Below, piece by piece: positions 1 through 5,847 of a stretch of 13,787 nt of DNA. The position numbers and the translations under genes were made by a program. Source of the stretch: Lachnospiraceae bacterium (GTDB lineage: Bacteria; Bacillota; Clostridia; Lachnospirales; Lachnospiraceae); NCBI GenBank assembly GCA_016297945.1, contig JAEDFR010000066.1, positions 1-13,787 on the forward strand, in the 5' to 3' direction. The notes under the pieces are model-generated. The model did no database searches, was not told the origin of the DNA, and saw only the letters and a program-made list of their open reading frames with translations. Numbering within the stretch: position 1 is the first letter of the stretch; the number at the start of each line of letters is the position of its first letter.

Positions 1-4
1 AATA

Positions 5-45
5 ACCCTCCTTACTGGACATTTACTTTGTCCAGTAAAGAGGGT
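5..45 (-). terminator. Hairpin downstream of neuA-HAD, probable terminator
   Basis: A long inverted repeat pairs positions 5-20 with 30-45, with one mismatch (11/39) and a loop of about nine bases. Read on the minus strand it lies about 33 bases past the stop of the NeuA-like gene and is followed by TTATT at the window edge. It therefore fits an intrinsic terminator for that transcript. The T-rich tail is cut off by the edge, so its completeness cannot be judged. It could also serve a gene arriving from the left. Confidence 0.55.
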
Positions 46-77
46 ACATATCAAAACAACGACCTTTTATATTTCTA

Positions 78-1088
78 CTATGAAAATTCATCATACAAAA
101 AATTCATATCCAAAAACTTATCATCAATATAATAATCTGCATTGGGTTTGCCCATCTTTAACTCATGGTATTTGACACCCCAGTCCTTCATCTGCTTTTC
201 GGTAACCGGTCTCCAGTCAATTCCCGTCACATAGCCTCTCGCCGTAAATAAGACAATCCGGTTCCCCATATCATACAGACGATTCACAATCGCAATCATT
301 CTTTCATTGGGCAAGGCCTGTCCATAATCAAGATCTTCCCTTTTTAGTGCGATCACACCATCAATGTCAAATACAAACTGTTTTCCGCCTTCTTTGATAT
401 CCATATAGGTAGAAACACGTGCAAAGTCCTTTTCCGTATCCACATCATACATGTCTTTCATGACATATCCTTTAATCTTGTGTCCGGTCATGGAATTGTA
501 TTCAAAAATATTGCGAGGACGGAGCAAATCGGTATTCCCATTTTGATAGTATGTCTTGGGCAGTTCCTGCCTGGGCATATTATACGCCTCCGGAATATCC
601 TTTAAAATCGGCTCAATCTCTCCATCGTCTTTTAAATACCACATTTTATGCGGAACAACTTCGTTTTCTTTGATGCTCCGGACTGCATCTACCGTGTCAT
701 CTTCGAGCATAATCTCAATCATCTTATCGATTTCTGCCGGGTCACGATAAGGATCCGTCGGCCGAAGCTGTACAATAATATCCGGTTCATATCCTTCATT
801 TTCTTTTAACCATGTGAGTGCATGTCTGAAAACATCCAGATCCAGAGCCGTATCCGTCGCAAACTCAGCCGGTCTCAAAAACGGCGTCTCTGCGCCATAC
901 TCTCTGGCAATCGCAGCATACTCTTCGCTGTCCGTCGTAACAATAATGCGATTGATATATTTGCTTTTTTTCGCATGCTCAATGGAATATGCCAACATCG
1001 GCTTGCCATTAATCAAACGGATATTTTTATTTTTCACGCTTTTTGACCCACTACGAGCGGGAATCAGCGCTAAGATTTTTTCATTCAT
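78..1088 (-). CDS. Acylneuraminate cytidylyltransferase (NeuA type) fused to a HAD phosphatase
   Basis: This 336-residue protein should activate a nonulosonic acid (sialic, legionaminic or pseudaminic type) with CTP to give the CMP-sugar used for surface or flagellar glycans. Residues 1-230 carry the family motifs: ARSGSK at 11-16, QLRPTDPYR at 107-115, YYQNG at 180-184 and DVDTEKDF at 215-222. Residues about 237-330 form a HAD-type phosphatase module with FDIDGV (240-245, nucleophile region), FTARG (281-285), GKP (313-315) and YIDD (320-323). Such fusions let one polypeptide handle both the phospho-sugar and nucleotidyl steps; the HAD substrate is unknown. The start has only a weak AGGA about 10 bases upstream. 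It lies 45 bases after the XRE gene on the same strand, so the two may be cotranscribed. No neuB- or neuC-like partner is in the window. Base composition looks less AT-rich than in the glycosylation genes to the right. Which nonulosonate it uses cannot be told. Confidence 0.88.
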   Translation of the reverse strand: MNEKILALIPARSGSKSVKNKNIRLINGKPMLAYSIEHAKKSKYINRIIVTTDSEEYAAIAREYGAETPFLRPAEFATDTALDLDVFRHALTWLKENEGYEPDIIVQLRPTDPYRDPAEIDKMIEIMLEDDTVDAVRSIKENEVVPHKMWYLKDDGEIEPILKDIPEAYNMPRQELPKTYYQNGNTDLLRPRNIFEYNSMTGHKIKGYVMKDMYDVDTEKDFARVSTYMDIKEGGKQFVFDIDGVIALKREDLDYGQALPNERMIAIVNRLYDMGNRIVLFTARGYVTGIDWRPVTEKQMKDWGVKYHELKMGKPNADYYIDDKFLDMNFLYDEFS

Positions 1089-1133
1089 AAAGTCTCAGTC
1101 CTGTTTGTTATATGTCAGAGTGTTAATCTCATT

Positions 1134-1475
1134 TTATTTTGCTCTGTATTTTTTAATTGAAGCAAAATCTTCCATTAAATCAAGTATTTTGTCTTTGCCT
1201 TCCTGATTCAACTTCACGTAATATGACATGACACGATTTTCCATAAGCTGCTCTGAAAGAGATGATTCAGCCAAGGGCTTTAATGTCACCGGATTGAGAT
1301 TTAACTTATCACAGATACGGATTACCGTTCCGTATGCCATTCCTTCAATACCACGATCCAGCGCAGTCACCAAAGTACTATAGGGAATCTTCATTTCTAT
1401 AGCAAACTGTCTGACACTCTTATACTGACTTAAGATTTCTTTTTTCAACAATTTTGCTTTTGCTAAATTCGTCAT
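1134..1475 (-). CDS. Small XRE-family HTH transcriptional regulator
   Basis: This is a 113-residue DNA-binding protein. Residues about 20-65 form a Cro/C1-type helix-turn-helix (SVRQFAIEMKIPYSTLVTAL, then VIRICDKLNLNPVTL). A helical C-terminal tail (YYVKLNQEGKDKILDLMEDF) probably mediates dimerisation. The ATG at 1473-1475 was chosen because a strong GGAGGA lies six bases upstream; an in-frame TTG further upstream would contain that site and is rejected. The gene is preceded by two dyads sharing TGAAACAG (1500-1517 and 1543-1555), one of them between candidate -35 and -10 elements, which suggests autoregulation. It lies 45 bases upstream of the NeuA-HAD gene and may control it. It resembles prophage-type repressors, but no phage genes are nearby. 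The HTH call is firm; its target is inferred. Confidence 0.8.
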   Translation of the reverse strand: MTNLAKAKLLKKEILSQYKSVRQFAIEMKIPYSTLVTALDRGIEGMAYGTVIRICDKLNLNPVTLKPLAESSLSEQLMENRVMSYYVKLNQEGKDKILDLMEDFASIKKYRAK

Positions 1476-1499
1476 AGCTCTTCCTCCAATCAAATATAC

Positions 1500-1517
1500 A
1501 ATGAAACCTGTTTCATT
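1500..1517. promoter_or_regulatory. 18-bp palindrome, candidate operator for the XRE gene
   Basis: AATGAAAC-CT-GTTTCATT is a perfect 8+8 dyad located 25-42 bases upstream of the XRE start codon, between its candidate promoter and its ribosome binding site. It shares TGAAACAG (in one orientation) with a second dyad at 1543-1555. The size and symmetry fit a Cro/C1-type dimer site. Which protein binds is inferred. Confidence 0.5.
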
Positions 1518-1535
1518 CCCCTTGTTTTCATATTA

Positions 1536-1565
1536 TATATAATTCTGAAACAGAAGTATAGTCAA
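1536..1565 (-). promoter_or_regulatory. Candidate promoter with embedded dyad upstream of the XRE gene
   Basis: On the minus strand TTGACT (1560-1565) lies 18 bases before TATATA (1536-1541), a plausible sigma-A promoter for the XRE/NeuA-HAD unit. Other TATA-like hexamers overlap in this AT-rich stretch, so the -10 is not certain. The dyad TTCTG-AAA-CAGAA (1543-1555) sits in the spacer, where a bound repressor would block RNA polymerase. Confidence 0.4.
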
Positions 1566-1606
1566 ATTGGATGAAAATTATCATCATTTCACACTTTTTT
1601 AACAAA

Positions 1607-2347
1607 TTAGGCCATGCATGAGCTCCAATAATCCCGAAAGGCATCTTCAAAGTTCTTTCCCTTTGATCTGGAGATACTCAAAATACTGCCGTCTTCCATT
1701 TCCACCTGTGTTCCGCTGTAATTCTCCACATATTCCAAATTAATAAAATAGCTATTATGCGCATATGCAAAGCCGCAGCGTCCAACGGTGTCAAACAGTT
1801 CGGATAATTTCGCACTGTTACGCATTTCCGTAGTAATCCTGCCATGCTCCGTTTTGGGATTTAAATGTATGACGCTGCCATGCTTAGCAATGGAAACATA
1901 CATAATATCAGATGGTGATATCTTATAGGAAACTTTTCCATTCCATCCCCAAATAAAGGTTTTATTTTTCATCAATTCAGCATAAGCAACCACATCCCGG
2001 ATTGCCATGATATTTTTTACCGAAATATCTCTTTCATACAAGCACCGGAAAGGATTGAGCTTTAACAATTCTGCATCAATCAGCCCATCCTTTGAAATCA
2101 GGACCAATATACATGACGGAAGTCTTTTTTGAAACAATTTCAAAATCCCCTGTTCATCCTGCATTGCCAGCCCGGCATCAACAATCAGGACATCCACGCT
2201 TTTGTCTCTGGAAAAATCATGCAGAATGCGTTCCTTATTATAATAGGTAGAAACTACCGCATTTCTATGGTGTGTTTCCTTATCAATCAGTTCCTTAATT
2301 GCTTTTGCATATTGCGCATTTTCATGACAAATTGCCACTCTTAACAT
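1607..2347 (-). CDS. LytTR-type response regulator (AgrA-like), orphan
   Basis: This 246-residue protein has a receiver-like domain at about 1-115 and a LytTR DNA-binding domain at about 138-240 (GKVSYKISPSDIMYVSIAKHGS, then RCGFAYAHNSYFINLEYV). LytTR regulators bind direct repeats upstream of their targets. Asp57 in VDVLIVDAG is the likely phospho-acceptor. However, the acidic pocket is reduced to His8-Glu9, and the conserved lysine after strand 5 appears replaced (CLYERDI), so normal phosphorylation is doubtful. The start at 2345-2347 has GGAGGGG seven bases upstream; an in-frame ATG nine codons earlier precedes that site and is rejected. No histidine kinase is adjacent. It is divergent from the HTH/S24-like gene across about 190 bases. 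The family call is firm; its target and any link to flagellar genes are unknown. Confidence 0.85.
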   Translation of the reverse strand: MLRVAICHENAQYAKAIKELIDKETHHRNAVVSTYYNKERILHDFSRDKSVDVLIVDAGLAMQDEQGILKLFQKRLPSCILVLISKDGLIDAELLKLNPFRCLYERDISVKNIMAIRDVVAYAELMKNKTFIWGWNGKVSYKISPSDIMYVSIAKHGSVIHLNPKTEHGRITTEMRNSAKLSELFDTVGRCGFAYAHNSYFINLEYVENYSGTQVEMEDGSILSISRSKGKNFEDAFRDYWSSCMA

Positions 2348-2392
2348 AAACTTCCCCTCCAATTTTAAATCCATTATTAGTCTTGCTAATTA

Positions 2393-2421
2393 TTGACTTA
2401 TAATCTTGTGTGCAATATACT
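2393..2421 (+). promoter_or_regulatory. Sigma-A type promoter for the HTH/S24-like regulator
   Basis: TTGACT (2393-2398), a 17-base spacer and TATACT (2416-2421) closely match the housekeeping consensus. Transcription would start near 2428 and leave a leader of about 110 bases before the ATG at 2538. Confidence 0.65.
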
Positions 2422-2477
2422 TGAAAAGAGTTGCAAAATACGATTTTCTTTTCGCGAATCCGCATCGTTTTTGCAAA

Positions 2478-2489
2478 AAAACCGGTTTT
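2478..2489. promoter_or_regulatory. 12-bp palindrome in the leader of the HTH/S24-like gene
   Basis: AAAACCGGTTTT is a perfect palindrome about 50 bases downstream of the predicted start site and about 50 bases before the start codon. It could be an operator, for instance for the regulator encoded just downstream. It is short and AT-flanked, so chance is possible. Confidence 0.3.
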
Positions 2490-2537
2490 CATGTGTTTTT
2501 CTTAAATTTATCACTCTTTTAGGAAGGTAAAAAGTCT

Positions 2538-3323
2538 ATGGAAAAAGAAACTTCACATTTTTTCGAACCAGAAATCTCTTTAGAAAAAGATTCTTATATT
2601 GAAACTCTTAAACACAACATCGAGAAGTATATGGGATTCGCCAATATAACGATAAAAGAACTCTCAGAAGCAGCAAATATTCCCTTTGCAACATTAAACA
2701 ACCTGCTCTACAGCAAAACATATAAAGACTGTAAATTGTCGACTGTCATCAATTTGGCAAGAGCAATGGAAATTTCTGTTGACGAATTGCTCGGATGCGT
2801 CGCCATGTCTGAGGAAGATTACCACTTTATCTCTTCCATGCGCAGACTTCCTGCGCGCACAAAATATGTGGTAAATTGGTTTTTAGACTATCAGATTCAG
2901 TTATCCACTGCTTATAATTTTGAAAAACAAAAGATCATCAACGTGATGTATCCTCAGCTTGAATACACCAAAAACCTTTTGCCTTCCGATGATTTTCGTC
3001 CATTGGACATTTCCAACTATCCGATTGAAATCAAAACCAAGGTCTTTATGGGAATGTGTGTATCATGCGATCATTATATGCCAAACTACTGTCCCTATGA
3101 CATTCTGCTGATTGCCAACGACAGACCTGCGAAGCCAAATGAAATCTGTGTTGTCGTAAACTATGGTCATATTCATCTGGCTAAGCGAATCGAAAGACAT
3201 AATAAAGGAGAAATATCTGTCCAGTACGTCAGTCTGCGCGACGGTCTTGTCCGCGCAACAGATAAGGAAATAGAAATGGTAATCGGATATGTGGCCGAGG
3301 TGTATCATGATTTAAGATGGTAA
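2538..3323 (+). CDS. HTH regulator with degenerate S24 (LexA/CI-like) domain
   Basis: This 261-residue protein has an XRE-type HTH at about residues 36-86 (ITIKELSEAANIPFATLNNL, then VINLARAMEISVDELLG). Its C-terminal region, about 165-255, has the S24 peptidase fold pattern. In LexA and CI this fold carries a Ser-Lys pair for self-cleavage. Here the serine motif (normally GDSM) aligns with CDHY at 177-180, so the nucleophile is replaced by His179, although the matching lysine appears kept at 216 (HLAKRIER). Self-cleavage is therefore unlikely, and the domain may instead sense a ligand or form dimers. Three cysteines and a histidine cluster there (C174, C177, H179, C185), which could bind metal or respond to redox. 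AGGAAGG lies ten bases before the ATG. It is divergent from the LytTR gene and has a good promoter of its own. Its regulon is unknown; the flagellar island directly downstream is a candidate by position only. Confidence 0.75.
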   Translation: MEKETSHFFEPEISLEKDSYIETLKHNIEKYMGFANITIKELSEAANIPFATLNNLLYSKTYKDCKLSTVINLARAMEISVDELLGCVAMSEEDYHFISSMRRLPARTKYVVNWFLDYQIQLSTAYNFEKQKIINVMYPQLEYTKNLLPSDDFRPLDISNYPIEIKTKVFMGMCVSCDHYMPNYCPYDILLIANDRPAKPNEICVVVNYGHIHLAKRIERHNKGEISVQYVSLRDGLVRATDKEIEMVIGYVAEVYHDLRW

Positions 3324-3477
3324 GAATGCTGTCAATAGCCAGATTATTTTTTCCCTGCTCATATAGTTGTATCATCCGTAAAGATACTCCGGATACCTCG
3401 CTTAGCTCTTTTTTTGTACATCTGGCATAAGTCCTCAGCCTTTTTAATCTGGATATTTCAGAGCGATAGTATCTCAA
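3324..3477 (-). pseudogene. Truncated HTH regulator relic
   Basis: On the minus strand about 51 codons encode a clear XRE-type HTH (RLKRLRTYARCTKKELSEVS, then VSLRMIQLYEQGKN). The usual last helices are missing: past 3324 the frame runs into the antisense of the S24-like gene and loses similarity. The 5' end is also broken. The frame opens right after a TAA stop at 3478-3480, starts with TTG, and has no ribosome binding site. It looks like the remnant of a larger HTH protein cut at both ends. A functional short peptide cannot be excluded. Confidence 0.6.
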
Positions 3478-3488
3478 TTAAAATAATC

Positions 3489-3517
3489 TCGACACCCGAA
3501 TCGCCAACTGTTATAAT
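3489..3517 (+). promoter_or_regulatory. Sigma-A type promoter for the glycosyltransferase operon
   Basis: TCGACA (3489-3494), a 17-base spacer and a perfect TATAAT (3512-3517) stand about 65 bases before the first glycosyltransferase start. Transcription should begin near 3524. This is a housekeeping-type rather than a flagellar sigma-28 promoter, so the glycosylation enzymes may be made independently of flagellin. Confidence 0.7.
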
Positions 3518-3580
3518 AATGATATCTTTTAAACCAAAACAATTTCAAAACTATCGAGAATCAATCAAAGGATGAGAAAT

Positions 3581-4654
3581 ATGGCAGATAACACCCCAAT
3601 TTCCATATGTATAATTACAAAAAACGAATGTGATACTTTAAAAGAATGCCTCAAGCACCTGAAACCATATGCAGATGCCGGCAATCACGAAATTGTCATC
3701 GTAGATACCGGTTCTACAGACAACACGGTAGAAATGTGTAAAGAGTTCACGGACAAGATTTTCTTTTTTGAATGGATTAACGATTTTTCTGCCGCCAGAA
3801 ACTATGCAGCCGAAAAGGCAAGTAACGATTGGATTTTGTGCATTGACAGTGATGAGTATGTTACGGAATGGGACGAAAAATCAATACAGTCTTCAATCGA
3901 ATGCGGCATCAATTCTATATGCACAATCGACATGATCAACACTGGAGGTTTTGGCGAAAATAGTTATCAAGAAAAATCGTCACTCTTAAGATTCTATAAC
4001 AGAAAAATGTACTTATTTACAAATGCAATTCACGAACAAATAACTCCAATTAAAGATACCACTTTAACAAAATATAATCAGTTAAAAATATTACTCCTTC
4101 ACAACTCTTATTCCGGCACTAAAGAAAAATTATTACCAAAAGCAAAAAGAAATATTTCTATGCTCAAGAAACAATTATCAAACAATCCAAACGATGCTTA
4201 TACACTCTACCAATTAGGGCAAAGCAATTATATGATAGAAGAATTTGAAGAAGCATTAAAATACTATTCGCAAGGATTAGAACAAGATGTTGATCCGACT
4301 CTTTATTGGGTTAAAAATATGGTTGTATCCTATGGATATTGTTTACTAAATTTAAATCAATGTGAAAAAGTTCTTGAATTAGAAGGAATATATGATACTT
4401 TTTGTGAATATGCAGATTATGTTTTTCTCATCGGATACATATATATGAAAAACGGTTACTTTAATGATGCCATAAAGCAATTTGAGCTAGCAACCACAAA
4501 ACATGATTATTCTGTTCTTGGTTCTAATTCTTTTAGAGCATGGTATAACATTGGCGTAATATACGAATGCGCAGGAATGATTGATCTGGCAAAAGAATAT
4601 TACAAAAAATGTGGTAATTATCAACTTGCGCGAAATAGATTATTGCAATTATAA
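3581..4654 (+). CDS. GT2-family glycosyltransferase with C-terminal TPR repeats (copy 1)
   Basis: This 357-residue cytoplasmic glycosyltransferase probably puts a sugar on flagellin or extends a flagellin glycan. Residues 1-110 form a GT-A fold: ISICIITKNE opening strand, VDTGSTD at 41-47, NDFSAARN at 67-74, and DSDE at 89-92 as the metal/nucleotide-binding DxD. Residues about 195-357 are TPR-like helical repeats (AYTLYQLGQSNYMIEEFEEA, then YVFLIGYIYMKNGYFNDAIK) that could dock the acceptor protein. This architecture occurs in protein glycosyltransferases such as SunS and in GTs beside clostridial flagellin genes. The ATG at 3581 is preferred over one at 3572, because AAAGGATGAG (3567-3576) then serves as ribosome binding site. 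There is no signal peptide or membrane segment. It is the first gene after the promoter at 3489, with a paralogue 111 bases downstream. Sugar donor and acceptor are inferred only from context. Confidence 0.85.
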   Translation: MADNTPISICIITKNECDTLKECLKHLKPYADAGNHEIVIVDTGSTDNTVEMCKEFTDKIFFFEWINDFSAARNYAAEKASNDWILCIDSDEYVTEWDEKSIQSSIECGINSICTIDMINTGGFGENSYQEKSSLLRFYNRKMYLFTNAIHEQITPIKDTTLTKYNQLKILLLHNSYSGTKEKLLPKAKRNISMLKKQLSNNPNDAYTLYQLGQSNYMIEEFEEALKYYSQGLEQDVDPTLYWVKNMVVSYGYCLLNLNQCEKVLELEGIYDTFCEYADYVFLIGYIYMKNGYFNDAIKQFELATTKHDYSVLGSNSFRAWYNIGVIYECAGMIDLAKEYYKKCGNYQLARNRLLQL

Positions 4655-4765
4655 TTTTAGCAGATAAATATTCTTTGGTTATCATTAATTCAAAAGATGA
4701 CACATATTTCACAAATTGATAAAATAATTACGTAGCACAACTAACTACATCGAGGATATGATAAT

Positions 4766-5833
4766 ATGATTAATACAACATCTATCTCAATTTGTATCAT
4801 TGCAAAAAACGAAGAATCCTGTATCGAACGCTGCTTAAAAAGCATCAAGCCTCTCAATGCAGAAATCGTAGTCGTTGATACCGGATCTACAGACACGACA
4901 AAAGACATTGCAAGTCGATATACATCTTCCGTCTATGATTTCAAATGGATTGATGATTTCAGTGCAGCAAGAAACTATTCCATTCAAAAAGCAAATAATG
5001 ATTGGATACTGATTATGGATTGCGATGAATGGATTACTGATTTTGATCAAACCAGTATTTTGTCCTTTATGAGCGAACATTCAGATAAAATCGGCCTTGT
5101 AAATCACAATAATATTATGGATGCAGACAATCCCAATGATTTGTACAATATTTCATTGGAACGTTTTTTTAACCGAAACTATTATCATTACATAGGCAAC
5201 ATACATGAACAAATAAAACCTATAAAAAATTCCGAATACAAGACTTTTCCTATATCCATTACTGTTTATCATGATGGATACTGTACCGCACAAGTTAATA
5301 GTCAAGATAAATTCAAAAGAAATGTTAGTTTATTAAAAAAACAACTGACCAATAATCCTTCCGATCCTTATCTTTTATTTCAAATTGGTCAAAGCTATTT
5401 TCAGGCCAAACAATACGAACAGGCTATAAATTATTATGAGAAGGCACTTTCCCAGTCTCTAAACTATAAATCAACTGCCACTCAAATGTTAGTATATAGT
5501 TGGATTAACTGCTTGAACGAATTACACCGTTCTGACGAAGCCTTGTCAATTCTTCCATATTATGAAGATTTATGTCAATATGCAGATTTTCCTCTTCTGA
5601 TGGGGCATGTATATACTAACCTGGGACAATACATACAAGCAATGTCCGAATACTTAAAAGCAATGACTATTAGCCAATATCATCAAGCCGGAGCCAATAG
5701 CTTTTTACCACTTTATCACATAGGAAACATCAACCATGCATTGGGCAACGTCGAAATGGCCCAAACAATGTATATTAAATGTGGCGACTATGCTCCTGCA
5801 CTTCAAGCGCTCAAGAAACTACAGGAGTTATAA
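4766..5833 (+). CDS. GT2-family glycosyltransferase with C-terminal TPR repeats (copy 2)
   Basis: This 355-residue paralogue of the preceding gene has the same two-part design. The GT-A motifs are VDTGSTD (37-43), DDFSAARN (63-70) and DCDE (85-88). TPR-like repeats fill about 195-355 (DPYLLFQIGQSYFQAKQYEQ, then LLMGHVYTNLGQYIQAMSEY). Both copies end in a similar motif, CGNYQLAR versus CGDYAPAL, which points to tandem duplication followed by divergence. GAGGA lies nine bases before the ATG. The 111-base gap from copy 1 shows no convincing terminator or promoter, so cotranscription is likely. The following fusion-enzyme gene begins 14 bases after this stop. A second sugar, or a second site on flagellin, is the natural guess for its role. 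Confidence 0.84.
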   Translation: MINTTSISICIIAKNEESCIERCLKSIKPLNAEIVVVDTGSTDTTKDIASRYTSSVYDFKWIDDFSAARNYSIQKANNDWILIMDCDEWITDFDQTSILSFMSEHSDKIGLVNHNNIMDADNPNDLYNISLERFFNRNYYHYIGNIHEQIKPIKNSEYKTFPISITVYHDGYCTAQVNSQDKFKRNVSLLKKQLTNNPSDPYLLFQIGQSYFQAKQYEQAINYYEKALSQSLNYKSTATQMLVYSWINCLNELHRSDEALSILPYYEDLCQYADFPLLMGHVYTNLGQYIQAMSEYLKAMTISQYHQAGANSFLPLYHIGNINHALGNVEMAQTMYIKCGDYAPALQALKKLQEL

Positions 5834-5847
5834 AAAGGAGAAAACTT

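Noticed and set aside
814..1206. Open frame of 130 codons on the plus strand across neuA-HAD and the XRE gene
   Set aside because: It is antisense to two well-supported genes, has no ribosome binding site and resembles no family.
2387..2415. A minus-strand promoter for the LytTR gene (TTGCAC, 17 bases, TAATTA)
   Set aside because: Both hexamers match the consensus poorly, and the stretch overlaps the much better plus-strand promoter.
2538..3323. Reading the plus-strand regulator as a LexA/CI-type self-cleaving SOS repressor
   Set aside because: The catalytic serine of the GDSM motif is replaced (CDHY), and no LexA-type target boxes or SOS genes are visible nearby.
4655..4765. A separate promoter or terminator between the two glycosyltransferases
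   Set aside because: No hairpin with a T run and no well-spaced -35/-10 pair could be supported in this AT-rich gap.
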